DNA of 64,000 bases from Bradyrhizobium campsiandrae (GCF_014529705.1 NZ_JAANIH010000010.1:62001-126000); one strand, 5' to 3'; positions 9,136-18,147 are shown, counted from the first letter of the stretch. Numbers and translations are program-made. Notes: generated by a model from the sequence alone, not told the origin.

Positions 9136-10100
9136 GCACGACCGCACCCTCCACCACGATGATCGCGGATTCTGCGACCGCATTTCCGCCGATCGCGTTC
9201 GGCCGCACAGCAGAGGGCATTCTCGTCGCCTGTGTCGCCGACACCGCCTTCGCCATGCTGCCGGCGCGCGATGGCCGGCACTATCTCGCCACCGGCTGGC
9301 GCATCGGCCGGCCGATGGCCGAATGGAAGCGATCCGACTTTTACGGTCATGCCGGCGAGCTCGCCGACGAGGTGGCGTTCCGCTGCAAGGTCGCGGAAAA
9401 CGCGGAGCATCAGCGCGAGAAGCGCGCGCTCGGCCGCCGCGAGATCGGCTCCACGGCGAATACGCCGTGGGGCCGCTCGCAGGGCGCGGCCCTCTATGCC
9501 GAGGGTGTCGTCTGCCATTCGACCGCCGGTCATGGCGGCTTCCACCTCTCGGCCGAGCGCAATCGCAAGGTCCATTCCATGCTGCGGTCGCGCGGCGGCT
9601 GGTACGAGGAAGATGCAGGCTGGGCGATCGTCGCGCTCACCTTCCCGCATCTCTTCACCAGCTATGAGCGGCGCTGCGCCGAGCGCACGATCAAGGATAG
9701 CTGGCCGGACGCCTGGGAAGCGATCTTCGGCACGATCCTTCAGCCCGGCGAGTCTCTTGAAAAGGATCGCCGCGCCTTCGAGCAGCGGCACGCCGACGAC
9801 TGGATCGTCGTATCGGCGATTACATCGGATCAGCAGCCGGGCTTTGTCGAAGTCGTCGCCACGCCCGGCGGCCGCCGCGGTGCGGGCACCGAGGAACGGC
9901 GCTTCCTCGTGCCGTCCGGCGAGTACCAGGTCGGACGCTTCGGCTTCGTCGTCGATGAGGCGCGTCATCCGGTCCATTCCGGCCCGTCGAGCTTCATCGG
10001 CTGGCAGGGGAGGGCGCGATCACAGCTTCCCCGCAACGCATCGCGCAGCTCTCGCGCATGGAAGAGGCGCGCCGCCAGACGCAGCGCCAGCTCGACATGA
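9132..10100 (+). CDS. DUF7007-like unknown protein
   Basis: 322 residues, starting at the ATG of an ATGA overlap with the preceding gene. The central part (TPWGRSQGAALYAEGVVCHSTAGHGGF..., then RSRGGWYEEDAGWAIVALTFPHLF) is the conserved core I associate with DUF7007-type proteins of alphaproteobacterial plasmids; the function is unknown. The last 40 residues become Ser/Arg-rich where the frame overlaps the next gene, so the C-terminal tail may not be conserved. No catalytic motif is evident. Confidence 0.65.
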   Translation: MSTTAPSTTMIADSATAFPPIAFGRTAEGILVACVADTAFAMLPARDGRHYLATGWRIGRPMAEWKRSDFYGHAGELADEVAFRCKVAENAEHQREKRALGRREIGSTANTPWGRSQGAALYAEGVVCHSTAGHGGFHLSAERNRKVHSMLRSRGGWYEEDAGWAIVALTFPHLFTSYERRCAERTIKDSWPDAWEAIFGTILQPGESLEKDRRAFEQRHADDWIVVSAITSDQQPGFVEVVATPGGRRGAGTEERRFLVPSGEYQVGRFGFVVDEARHPVHSGPSSFIGWQGRARSQLPRNASRSSRAWKRRAARRSASST

Positions 10101-10429
10101 TCGACCGGCAGATCATCCGTCGCATGACGGCGCTGATTCCACAGCTCGGTCGCAAGCGTGCCGCATATCGCCACGGCAAGCCCGCCGATCCGAGCGCGTT
10201 CCTCGAGCGCTACCGCTCGAACCTCGCCGCCATCACGGCCGAGCGCCAGCCCGAGATCGACGCCCTGTCGCGCAAGCTCGCCCGGCAGGATGCGGCGATC
10301 GAGGCATTGCGTGAACGCTGCGGCGCCGGGCCATGCGGGTCAAGGCCGGCACAGCCGGCAGACGCCGCCGCTGTCGAGGATGGCAGGCGCGCTTGTCGGC
10401 CGGGAGAGCAGCGCGGCGGGCTGATCTAG
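10058..10429 (+). CDS. Small helical unknown protein
   Basis: 123 residues from ATG 10058, overlapping the end of the previous gene by 43 bases in another frame. The first 90 residues are strongly helical and charged (MEEARRQTQRQLDMIDRQIIRRM..., then EIDALSRKLARQDAAIEALRERC), suggesting a coiled coil. The frame stays open upstream of the ATG (ITASPQRIAQLSR), so a longer N-terminus from a non-ATG start is possible. Function unknown. Confidence 0.5.
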   Translation: MEEARRQTQRQLDMIDRQIIRRMTALIPQLGRKRAAYRHGKPADPSAFLERYRSNLAAITAERQPEIDALSRKLARQDAAIEALRERCGAGPCGSRPAQPADAAAVEDGRRACRPGEQRGGLI

Positions 10430-10815
10430 CCGCATCGCGCGTCATCGCCATGCGCATGCAAGCGGCACGGCGTGTCGTGAGCGTGGTGATCGGCGTGGCC
10501 AGGTCCATCCTTTCCGGCATCGCCAACCCGGCCCGCACCCTGTCGGCCCGCCCCTCGGGTTTGCTGCGGTCTGCGCCCCCGGCGGTCCGCTTCAAGACCA
10601 AGCCGCAAGCGGCCGGAGCCCGCCAATCTCGACAAGGCCCGGCCGCGGCCTGCGCAGGGCTGGAGCCCCGCTTGTCCGCAACCGGACCTCGCTCGCCTGG
10701 CGGCTTCCGGGTCTTGAAGCGGCCCTCGTGCCGGCGGCGCCGGGCGACCGCACCCGAAGGGGGTCCGGCAGGGGCCGGATCGACCCCGACGGCGCAACCA
10801 GGAAAGGACACTCCC
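10430..10815 (+). other. Gene-free GC-rich leader
   Basis: 386 bases without a convincing gene. It contains several GC-rich inverted repeats and the 26-base segment (10653-10678) shared with the leader at 6748-6774. GGAAAGGA lies before the ATG at 10816. The plus-strand frame through it is Arg/Pro/Ala-rich and looks non-coding. Confidence 0.4.
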
Positions 10816-11403
10816 ATGACCAAGACCGCTCGCGCATCCCGCCCCAGCGCCCGCGTTGTCCAGCTTCGCCGCGGCACCACGGTCGAAATGATCCGGCTCG
10901 TCTGCCCCGACGCAGCGCAGGCCACCCGCATCGCCGAGAGCTTCGGTCTCACCATCCTCGACAGTGACGGCATCCGCGATCTGCATCAGCGGCTCATCAC
11001 CGAGACTGCGGACGTGCTCGGCGAGGGCCTCAGCGAACGCGCCATGCAGATCCACCTGCAGCGAATCGTCGGCTCCTATGTCGGCTCCGCCCACGGCGCC
11101 GGGCAGTTCTACAGCCGGGCCGTGACCGACGCCCGCGAGGCGACGGCGCGATTGGCCAACGACGCCCGCGACGAGGACCTCGACGGACCCGTCGGCTTCG
11201 ACTCCGCGGCCCAGCGCAAGCGCGAGTTCGCCGCCGAAGTCGGGGTGCAGGCGCACGCCCTGCGCATGGCGGCCGAAGGCGCGATCGCCGCTTACGAGCA
11301 CGTCGTCGGCGAGAGCTGGAAGCCGTTCGAGCGTCAGCCCGAGCATCCCGGCGAGACCGTCAGCCGCAAGGCGGCCGAGGTCCAGATGGCGGCATTCGAG
11401 TGA
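10816..11403 (+). CDS. Unknown plasmid protein
   Basis: 195 residues from the ATG at 10816, preceded by AGGAAAGGACA. It has a short basic N-terminus, then a mainly helical body with segments such as DSDGIRDLHQRLITETADVLGEGLSERAMQI and a region rich in Ala and Arg. I do not recognise a characterised domain. It sits just before ardC and is followed by two strong terminator hairpins, so it is probably its own transcription unit or the end of one. Confidence 0.55.
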   Translation: MTKTARASRPSARVVQLRRGTTVEMIRLVCPDAAQATRIAESFGLTILDSDGIRDLHQRLITETADVLGEGLSERAMQIHLQRIVGSYVGSAHGAGQFYSRAVTDAREATARLANDARDEDLDGPVGFDSAAQRKREFAAEVGVQAHALRMAAEGAIAAYEHVVGESWKPFERQPEHPGETVSRKAAEVQMAAFE

Positions 11404-11410
11404 TGCCGCC

Positions 11411-11433
11411 GGCGGGGCTTCGGCCCCGCCTTT
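11411..11433 (+). terminator. Intrinsic terminator
   Basis: An 8-bp perfect stem (GGCGGGGC / GCCCCGCC) with a TTCG tetraloop and a short T tract, eight bases after the stop at 11403. Confidence 0.7.
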
Positions 11434-11454
11434 CTTCCTCTCCGACCAATTCCG

Positions 11455-11480
11455 GCCGGTCCTTCGGGACCGGCTTTTTT
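11455..11480 (+). terminator. Second intrinsic terminator in tandem
   Basis: An 8-bp perfect stem (GCCGGTCC / GGACCGGC) with a TTCG tetraloop followed by six T residues. Together with the hairpin at 11411 it isolates ardC from upstream transcription. The 260 bases from here to 11740 hold no gene I can support. Confidence 0.8.
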
Positions 11481-11740
11481 CATGTCGCGCAGCGCGGACG
11501 CGAAAAGAAGGGCGGAAAGGAGAAATGCGGGCGGCCATCGCCGCCCGTCTCGGCTTTCGGTCCATGCTCCGGCCTGCGCGGCAGCGCAACGGCGTGGCCG
11601 TCCTCCACTGACGTTCCGGTCCGGCGCGTCGCCAGTCATCTCGCTCATGAACCTCAACCGGATGCGCGGCCGTGCGGGCCTCCGCGGCGGACCGCCGTGA
11701 CGGGCCGCGATGGGCGCGGCCTCCAACGGAGGTTCGAATC

Positions 11741-12370
11741 ATGACTGGTAAGGAAACAAAGTCCCGCGTCGACGCCTATGCGCGGATCACAGATCGCATC
11801 GTCGCCGACCTGGAACGCGGTGTTCGCCCGTGGATTCAGCCGTGGAGCGCCGCGAACGGCGGCGGACGCATCACGCGGCCCCTGCGCCACAACGGCCTGC
11901 CCTATCAGGGCATCAATGTCGTACTGCTCTGGTCGGAGGCCGTGGCGCGCGGCTTCGCCTCGCCGATCTGGATGACGTTCAAGCAGGCCCTCGAGCTCGG
12001 CGGCAATGTCCGGAAGGGTGAGACCGGCACGACCGTCGTCTACGCCAATCGGTTCACGAGAACGGAGACCGACGAGCATGGCGACGAGGTGGAGCGCGCG
12101 ATTCCGTTTCTGCGCGCCTACGCCGTGTTTTGCGTCGACCAGATCGAGGGCCTGCCGGAGCACTTCTACGCCCGGCCGGCGGCGCCCGCAGCGCCGGCGC
12201 AGCGCATCGCCCATGCCGACGCATTCTTTGCCAACACCGGCGCCGTCATCCGGCACGGCGGCGACAAAGCGTTCTTCGCGCCATCGCTCGATCTCATTCA
12301 GATGCCGCCCTTCGACTCGTTCCGCGACCCGGAAAGCTACTACGCCACGCTGGCTCATGAGACGGTGCAT
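11741..12370 (+). pseudogene. ardC: ardC antirestriction gene, 5' part, split by a RIT element
   Basis: It starts at ATG 11741 (MTGKETKSRVDAYARITDRIVADLERGVRPWIQPWSA), the typical ArdC N-terminal ssDNA-binding domain (GLPYQGINVVLLW, then MTFKQALELGG..VRKGE). The metallopeptidase half begins further on and reaches LAHETVH, the HExxH zinc motif, at about residues 206-210. The ardC sequence stops in the codon for the second histidine, where the inverted repeat of the mobile element begins. The rest of the gene resumes at 18494. ArdC proteins counter restriction during plasmid entry. This copy cannot make a full product unless the element is removed. Confidence 0.9.
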
Positions 12371-12460
12371 TATGCCGTAAGCTGGATTATGCCGCATGGC
12401 CGAGTTCGGCGGCCGTTGCGTCTGCTGTCGGCCATGCGGCAGTTCGGCATAATCAGAGCG
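12368..12460 (+). repeat. Left terminal inverted repeat of the RIT element
   Basis: 93 bp matching the reverse complement of 18373-18465 with three mismatches. TTATGCCG occurs at the outer end and again inside, and the repeat is itself partly palindromic (TATGCCGCATGGCCGA inward, its near-inverse at the inner end). Such repeated motifs are likely recombinase-binding sites. The stop codon of the third recombinase gene (12453) lies inside it. Confidence 0.9.
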
Positions 12461-13445
12461 TTTCGAGGAAAGCGAGCAGCTCATCGCTTGGGCGATAACG
12501 CCCGGTATGCGTTTCTGGGCTGGCAACCTGCGCGAGCGCCTTTTCCTTCAGCCGCATGTCGGCGTGGATATAGATCTGGGTTGTTTCCACGGATTCGTGC
12601 CCAAGCCATAGAGCGATCACGGATTGGTCGACACCATGATGCAGCAATTCCATCGCCGTGCTGTGCCGCAACGTGTGCGGCGTGACGCGCTTGCCTGCGA
12701 GGCTCGGGCAAACTCGTGATGCTGCTAGGCAATGCTTGCGCACCAGGTGTTCCAACGCATCGCGACTGAGCCGCTCGCCCCGGATCGACGGGAACAATGG
12801 CCCATCGCTGTTACGGCGTTCGCCTATCCAGCCCTGAATCAGCTTAGCTGTATCGCGACGAAGAGGAGTGCTGCGTTCTTTCCGCCCCTTTCCGATGCAG
12901 CGGATGTAGGCGCCAGTCCCAAGAACCACGTCCTTGCAGCGCAGATTGATCAGTTCTGACGCTCGCAATCCGGTCTGAAGCGCAAGCAGCAACAGAGCGT
13001 GATCACGGCGTCCCACCCATATCGTTCGATTTGGTGCTGCGAGCAGCGCCGCGATCTCTTGAGCGTCAAGGAACGTCACGCTTCGCTTCACATACCGCTT
13101 GTTCGGCATCGAGAGAATACGCTGGCAATGAAGAAGCCAGCTCGGATCGGTCATTGCGACGTAGCGGAAGAATGATCGGATCGCGGCAAGGCGTGTATTG
13201 CGGGTGCGCGCCGTGTTGCCGCGCGCCGTTTCCACATGGGTCAGGAAGTCGGCAACGAGATCGGCGTCGAGATCCTCGATCGTGAGCTTCGTCGGCGGCT
13301 TCCCGCACCTGGAACTCGCATACCGGATCAGCAACCGGAATGTGTCCCGGTAGCCAGCGACGGTGTGGCGGCTCGCCTCCATTTGCGTAGAGAGCCGGTC
13401 GGTGAAGAAGCGTTGGATCAGCGCGGGGAAGTTGGTCGCCTTCAT
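12453..13445 (-). CDS. Tyrosine recombinase, third of the RIT trio
   Basis: 330 residues, starting at ATG 13445 in an ATGA overlap with the second recombinase. Upstream codons in this frame lie inside that gene and are rejected. The catalytic set of phage-integrase-type recombinases is present: TGLRASELINL (first Arg), HTLRHS (His-x-x-Arg), LGHES and the nucleophile in TTQIYIHADM. The N-terminal SAM-like DNA-binding domain (RFFTDRLSTQMEASRHTVAGYRDTFRLLIRYA) is complete. In RIT elements the three proteins are thought to act together on the terminal repeats. Confidence 0.9.
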   Translation of the reverse strand: MKATNFPALIQRFFTDRLSTQMEASRHTVAGYRDTFRLLIRYASSRCGKPPTKLTIEDLDADLVADFLTHVETARGNTARTRNTRLAAIRSFFRYVAMTDPSWLLHCQRILSMPNKRYVKRSVTFLDAQEIAALLAAPNRTIWVGRRDHALLLLALQTGLRASELINLRCKDVVLGTGAYIRCIGKGRKERSTPLRRDTAKLIQGWIGERRNSDGPLFPSIRGERLSRDALEHLVRKHCLAASRVCPSLAGKRVTPHTLRHSTAMELLHHGVDQSVIALWLGHESVETTQIYIHADMRLKEKALAQVASPETHTGRYRPSDELLAFLETL

Positions 13446-14386
13446 CGGATTCCCGCCTCCGCCGCCACGCCAGTCATTCGGGACGAAGCCAGTTCCAGCA
13501 GTTCCGGGACCGCTTCCAGATACCAATAGGTATTGGCAGGGCTTGCATGACCCAGCCATGTCGTGAGCTTGATCATCTCGCGGCTGACATCTTTGCCCGA
13601 CCGGTACCAGTTCAGCATGGTCCGCACCGCGAAGGTGTGGCGAAGATCGTGAATGCGCGGCCCACGGCCATGTCGAAGATAAAGCTGCGGCTCTCGTAGC
13701 CCAATCTGCTGGCACACATGCGCGAAGTTGTAGCGGGCGCTGCAATCGCCAAGACGATGCCCCTCGCAGGTCACGAAGAATGCTCCCGGCCTGCGCCCGA
13801 GCAGCCGGTCCCGCTCGCGGCCGTAGCTTTCGAGCCGTTGCACGACGCTATGATCCAGCGGCAGCAATCGCTCCTTGCCGAGTTTGCCCTGCCGGACGTG
13901 AAGAATGCCGGATTCAACCTCCAGGTCAGCAGGATCGAGACCGAGAGCTTCGCTGATCCGAAGTCCGGTCACGGCGATCAGCCCGAAGAGCGTCGAGCAG
14001 GTCAGGCCACGCAGGCCGTAGACCGATGGTAACGTCCGCGCCTGATCGATGATCGCAACGATTTCAGCTTCGCTATAAATATATGGATGCACGCGTTGAA
14101 GGCGGCCAGGCACCAATCCTCGGGGTGGAGCCTCGTGCCTCGGATCAATGCCATGCAACCATTCCGCAAATTGACGGGCCACCCTGAAGCGTGTTGCCCG
14201 GGTTCCGGGACTGGCGGATGGCAGGCTCTCGAGCCAGCGCATGACCAGATTGGTGTTCACGTGCTGCGCGCCATCGCGGTCGGCGAAGGTGGCGAAGCGA
14301 CGGAGTATCCGTGCATCGGTACTCAGATCGGCGCCGAGGACGCTTCTGAGAGTCACGTAGCGGTCAAGTTCGGCAAGGAAGCTCAT
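13442..14386 (-). CDS. Tyrosine recombinase, second of the RIT trio
   Basis: 314 residues from ATG 14386 (MSFLAELDRYVTLRSVLGADL), overlapping the first recombinase by ATGA. Catalytic residues: TGLRISEALGL, HDLRHTFAVRTML, LGHASP and the Tyr within ANTYWYLEAVPEL. The region between box II and the nucleophile contains an insert (NWYRSGKDVSREMIKL) typical of this subgroup. Expected to act with its two partners in movement of the element. Confidence 0.9.
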   Translation of the reverse strand: MSFLAELDRYVTLRSVLGADLSTDARILRRFATFADRDGAQHVNTNLVMRWLESLPSASPGTRATRFRVARQFAEWLHGIDPRHEAPPRGLVPGRLQRVHPYIYSEAEIVAIIDQARTLPSVYGLRGLTCSTLFGLIAVTGLRISEALGLDPADLEVESGILHVRQGKLGKERLLPLDHSVVQRLESYGRERDRLLGRRPGAFFVTCEGHRLGDCSARYNFAHVCQQIGLREPQLYLRHGRGPRIHDLRHTFAVRTMLNWYRSGKDVSREMIKLTTWLGHASPANTYWYLEAVPELLELASSRMTGVAAEAGIR

Positions 14387-15633
14387 CGTGCCTCCTCCGC
14401 GACGGGCCAAGATTGGGCGATGGAGCGTAGGCCATCCGTGTCGAGTTTCGCGTAGATCATCGTCGTCGCCCGCGACCGATGCCGTAGCAGATCGCCGATT
14501 TCCTCAAGCGATGCGCCGGAGCGCACCATATTCGTCGCTAGGCTGTGGCGCAGAACATGCGAGCCCACATAGGGCGTCGGCGGCTTCACGCCCGTCGCCG
14601 CGAACGCTTCCTTCAAGATGTCGTTTATGACCTGGCTGTCCTTGAATGGGCGGTTTGGCGCTCGGTGCGTCACGAACAGCGTGCGCGTGGTCGTTGACGT
14701 TCGCTCCTGCTGCAAATAGCCGATGATGGCTTCGCCGACGTCGGGCGGGATTGGCAACCGATCATGACGCTGGCCTTTTCCACGGACCAGCAACTCGCCG
14801 GCCCGCCAGTCCACGTCATCAAGCTGCATCGCGATGACCTCCGGTGCGCGCAAGCCGAGGCGGGCCATCAGCATCAGCATTGCGTAGTCGCGGGCGCCGC
14901 GCCGCGGATTGACCCGTACCGAGGCCAGAACTGCCTCCACCTCATCGGGAGACAGATGACGCGGAAGCCTGGCGCCCCAGGGCTTATGCGTCCTAGGCAC
15001 GCTGAGCGACAGGTTGGTCGTCGTCAGGCCCTGTGCGAACAGATACTGGAAGAAGCTGCGCAGATGCGTGGCCGGCGTCTTGTCGCGGAACGGGTGCTTG
15101 CGCGCGAGCAGGTGCTCCATGAACGCCACGACATCCCGGATGTTCATCGCCGGAAGATCGAGCATATTGTCACCAAAGCGATGATCGAGGAAGCGATCCG
15201 CGAACCGCAGCACATGATAAATCGTTCGCGGGCTGAGGCCGCGCTGCTGCAGAAGATAGGTTTCAAAATTGCTCAGCAACTCTGCACGTTCGGCCTGCGC
15301 AGGTGTCAACGGTGGCCGTGTCGCCACCCCGATCTCAATCAGATGCGCGACAAACAGCCTGGCAAGATTGGGAACCTTGATCTGGCTTTTTGGTGTGACC
15401 GGCAACCGTCGCCCTAGTTCGACGGCAAGTTCTGGCGTCAACGCCGAGGGTGCAATGCCCTCGGTTTCGAGCAATCGCCCGAAGCGGCGAAGCAGGTATC
15501 GGTAATTCGCCAGGGTATCGGGTTTGTAGTTCTTTGCAGAAAGACTGTCCTCGAACGACGCGAAGTAGGGATCAAGGGAGGTAGTCTGATCTGATATTTC
15601 CATTTCTTGCGCTCCATGTTGTTGGAGCGACAA
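14383..15633 (-). CDS. Tyrosine recombinase, first of the RIT trio
   Basis: 416 residues, the largest of the three, and first in the operon. Start at ATG 15633 or possibly the in-frame ATG at 15603 (MEISDQTTSL). Catalytic residues: LGLRAPEVIAM, HVLRHSLATNMV, LLRHRSRATTMIYAKLD. The N-terminus has two SAM-like helical segments (NYKPDTLANYRYLLRRFGRLL and NFETYLLQQRGLSPRTIYHVLRFADRFL), so the DNA-binding region is longer than in its partners. Its stop overlaps the second recombinase start. Confidence 0.9.
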   Translation of the reverse strand: MSLQQHGAQEMEISDQTTSLDPYFASFEDSLSAKNYKPDTLANYRYLLRRFGRLLETEGIAPSALTPELAVELGRRLPVTPKSQIKVPNLARLFVAHLIEIGVATRPPLTPAQAERAELLSNFETYLLQQRGLSPRTIYHVLRFADRFLDHRFGDNMLDLPAMNIRDVVAFMEHLLARKHPFRDKTPATHLRSFFQYLFAQGLTTTNLSLSVPRTHKPWGARLPRHLSPDEVEAVLASVRVNPRRGARDYAMLMLMARLGLRAPEVIAMQLDDVDWRAGELLVRGKGQRHDRLPIPPDVGEAIIGYLQQERTSTTTRTLFVTHRAPNRPFKDSQVINDILKEAFAATGVKPPTPYVGSHVLRHSLATNMVRSGASLEEIGDLLRHRSRATTMIYAKLDTDGLRSIAQSWPVAEEAR

Positions 15634-16100
15634 CCTTCACGACAAAGACATATCTTTCGACCATATTTTGCGACAGCTTCCGACCCCATTGTCGGCGTTC
15701 GGAGCGCCGCGTTCGGCGCCCGAAACCTGCCGTTCATTCACTTCCACCCGACGGCAAAGTCGGGGCCGTCTGCTGAAGAGGTCATCAGGGAAATCAAGCG
15801 GCTCTTCAAGATTGAAAAGAACCCACCCACTGTTACCCGCGCCGAAGGTCGCCTCACGCGGCGCGGTGGCTTCTTGAAGAGTACGGCCTCGTCACCGACG
15901 ACTATCACCGCACACAATGGGTGTGGTTCGCTGTGACCTTCACCGCAATCTGGCGCAATTTCTCCAGCGCTAAGTGGCGGATTGCGGGCGAGATCTCGAA
16001 GAAAAGTAGAACGGACGTTCGAGCGTGATGCCGCGAAAGTCTGGTCTGAGCCCAAAGTGACGAATGCTGCACGATGGGCGAATGTCGATTACCGACCTCA
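15634..16100. other. Cargo region without a supportable gene
   Basis: About 470 bases between the recombinase operon and the LysR stop. Open frames exist on both strands (for example 15607-15936 plus), but none has a ribosome site and recognisable motif together. One frame reads SAEEVIREIKRLFKIEKNPPTV, which is protein-like and may be the remnant of a decayed gene. The composition is more A+T-rich than the plasmid backbone. Confidence 0.35.
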
Positions 16101-16973
16101 CTACGCCAGCGTGCGCGTCATCTCACGGATCAGATCATTTGTCTCTGGTCTCGTCGTTTGGTGCCGATATCGAAGGGCCAAAACAGTTCTTGATATTTCA
16201 AGGCCATCGATGGGTTTCGACACCAGGCCCATGTCCGAAGGAATAGCGGTGGCTGGCAGGATCACCGCACCTGACCCTTGCCGAGCAAGTTCAACTAACC
16301 AATCCACGCGATTTGACCGATAGGCCGCGTAGAGTTCGTGACCATGATCCGCGCAGGTTCCATGCAAAACATCCCGCATTTCGCAATTTAGGCGGTCAAG
16401 CATGTCAGTTTTAGCAAGAGCCGAAAGAGAGATCGCATTTAGTTCAGCCAACGGATGCGACTTTGACACCACGACCTTGTAGTCCTCTTCATAGAGATGG
16501 TCTATACGATAGAGGTCTTCACTGACCTTCTCTGCGGTGACTACAACGTCAAATTCACCATCTCGTAACCCGGCAAGAAGCTCGGAGGTTGACGCAACGA
16601 TCAATTCGATTTCGGCTTGCGGCAATCGCGTACGAGTACGCTCCATAGCTGCCGAAATCCTGTTGTGGCCAATCGTTTCGCCGACACCGACAGAGATTGG
16701 AACCCGCTCCAAGCGCATATGACGGACCGCCTCTGCCTTAGCCTGTCGCGTCTCATCGTGAACCTTCTGCAACCTTGGCTGCATGAGTTTACCGAGGGAC
16801 GTAGGCCTGCATCCCGCACGGTCCCTGACAAACAGGTCACCTCCAAGCTCGTCTTCAAGTTTCTTGATCGCAGTCGTCAAGGAAGGTTGGGAGACATTGG
16901 AGGCACTGGCTGCGTGGGTGAAGTTTCGGTGCTCGCAGACGGCGAGAAAATACCTGATCTGGTTCATTTCCAT
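16101..16973 (-). CDS. LysR-family regulator (RIT cargo)
   Basis: About 290 residues from ATG 16973 (MEMNQIRYFLAVCEHRNFTHAA); the ATG at 16991 would add six residues. Residues 1-60 form the classical LysR winged helix-turn-helix (AASASNVSQPSLTTAIKKLEDELGGDLFVR). The remainder is the two-lobed ligand-binding domain (ISVGVGETIGHNRIS..., then DVVVTAEKVSEDLYRI). It is divergent from the ABM-like gene, with about 160 bases between the two, the usual arrangement for a LysR regulator and its target. The coding DNA is clearly less GC-rich than the backbone, a sign of separate origin. Confidence 0.9.
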   Translation of the reverse strand: MEMNQIRYFLAVCEHRNFTHAASASNVSQPSLTTAIKKLEDELGGDLFVRDRAGCRPTSLGKLMQPRLQKVHDETRQAKAEAVRHMRLERVPISVGVGETIGHNRISAAMERTRTRLPQAEIELIVASTSELLAGLRDGEFDVVVTAEKVSEDLYRIDHLYEEDYKVVVSKSHPLAELNAISLSALAKTDMLDRLNCEMRDVLHGTCADHGHELYAAYRSNRVDWLVELARQGSGAVILPATAIPSDMGLVSKPIDGLEISRTVLALRYRHQTTRPETNDLIREMTRTLA

Positions 16974-17133
16974 CGCCACATTCTCCGTCACATCTCATTT
17001 CAGGCCATCAAAACAAGTTCGATAGTCCACGTCTATCAAAGAATAGAATTTCGGAATTGGAGCCCGGCGCACCCAGCATGGGACAAGAGTGCATCGAAAC
17101 CAAACACGATGCACTTCAAATCAGGAGACGACC

Positions 17134-17208
17134 ATGAAAGCGCAAATCCTTTAGACATTCGCCGCACTGGCTCTGTTCACAACTTCTGCAACTGCACAGG
17201 ACAACGCA
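17134..17208 (+). pseudogene. Signal-peptide start of the ABM-like gene, broken by TAG
   Basis: AGGAGA precedes an ATG at 17134 that reads MKAQIL, then TAG at 17152-17154, then TFAALALFTTSATAQDNA directly in frame with the gene starting at 17209. Reading through the TAG gives a normal Sec signal peptide with an AxA-type cleavage site (ATAQ). The stop therefore disables export, or the gene is read from the internal ATG at 17209. A sequencing error or a suppressed stop cannot be excluded. Confidence 0.65.
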
Positions 17209-17853
17209 ATGGAAAATCATACTGCCAGCTACATCGCCATGCCCGCCGCCGAAGGCCAGACCGGAGCCTTCGCGGAGTTTCTGGCAGGTGCCGCACCTAT
17301 CGTGCGGGAAACAGAGACGGGAACTGTACTCTGGTTTGCTCTGCAAGCCGACGATATGCTCGCAATCTTTGACATCTTCGCAGATGAAGAAGCACGCGAC
17401 GCTCACTTCTCAGGAGCGGTTGCTGCGGCTTTGAAGCAAAACGCCGACGCGCTGGTCGACGGAGGATGGGACGACGGTGTTGTCGCGAATATCAACAACT
17501 CCGATGTCCTGTCGGTAAAGGCGCCGGTTGATCTCTACACGGCAACGACCGCAACTTACATCAAGCTCGAAGCTGCTCCAGGTAAAGGCCCCGAATTGGC
17601 AGCCTTGCTGACCGCCGCCGGCCCCATCGTCGCAGAAACTGAACCCAAGACATTGTTCTGGGCGGCGCTGCAGATTGACGGGAACAACTTCGCCATCTTC
17701 GACATCTTTGCCGACAACTCTGGCCGCGAAGCGCACTTTGCCGGACAAGTCGCCGGACTCCTGAATGAAAAGGCTTCAGAATTGATCTCAGGTGGATGGG
17801 ACGACGGTGTGGCGGCAAACGTCCACAATTTCGAAATCCTCGCTACCAAGTAA
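17209..17853 (+). CDS. Duplicated ABM-like (dimeric alpha-beta barrel) protein
   Basis: 214 residues from the internal ATG; the original gene probably began at 17134 with a signal peptide (see that entry). It holds two tandem copies of about 95 residues. First: ASYIAMPAAEGQTGAFAEFLAGAAPIVRETETGTVLWFALQAD...FAIFDIFADEEARDAHF. Second: ATYIKLEAAPGKGPELAALLTAAGPIVAETEPKTLFWAALQID...FAIFDIFADNSGREAHF. Each ends in a GGWDDGV motif. The pattern fits antibiotic-biosynthesis-monooxygenase/YgiN-like folds, which oxidise quinols or aromatic substrates without a cofactor. The substrate is unknown. Likely target of the divergent LysR regulator. Confidence 0.75.
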   Translation: MENHTASYIAMPAAEGQTGAFAEFLAGAAPIVRETETGTVLWFALQADDMLAIFDIFADEEARDAHFSGAVAAALKQNADALVDGGWDDGVVANINNSDVLSVKAPVDLYTATTATYIKLEAAPGKGPELAALLTAAGPIVAETEPKTLFWAALQIDGNNFAIFDIFADNSGREAHFAGQVAGLLNEKASELISGGWDDGVAANVHNFEILATK

Positions 17854-17937
17854 TCTCGAGGTGACTTGAGAAAGAAGTGCCCGGTGCAATCCATCGGGCG
17901 CTTTGCTGTTTGAATTTAGATTCACACCAAAGCGGCC

Positions 17938-18147
17938 GTGCCGGAACTGGCAAGCGAAGCTCGCACTCGCCTCCGGCTTGGAAAGGGCGGCTATCGGCGG
18001 GAACATGTCCGCGCCTTCGCCCAACACGCCGAGATCGCGGACGACGCGATCTACATCGAGGGCAGCAAAAAACACCCTATTGAGGACGCCGGTAGCCACC
18101 AAAGGAGGAAAGTCGGCGGGAATCGGCGTTCCCGGTTTTTACCAAAG
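17938..18147 (+). pseudogene. Decayed C-terminus of a serine recombinase
   Basis: Read across two frame changes, the segment gives REHVRAFAQHAEIADDAIYIEGSK, then TLLRTPVATKGGKSAG, then GVPGF, then PKWRTGWDSN. This resembles the C-terminal tail of serine recombinases/invertases that end beside a tRNA gene. The frame shifts and the missing N-terminal catalytic domain make it a remnant. The match is from memory of the family and needs a search. Confidence 0.45.

Noticed and set aside
15607..15936. Plus-strand frame in the RIT cargo with a protein-like stretch
   Set aside because: No ribosome site, and it begins inside the recombinase gene on the other strand; described only as gene-free cargo.
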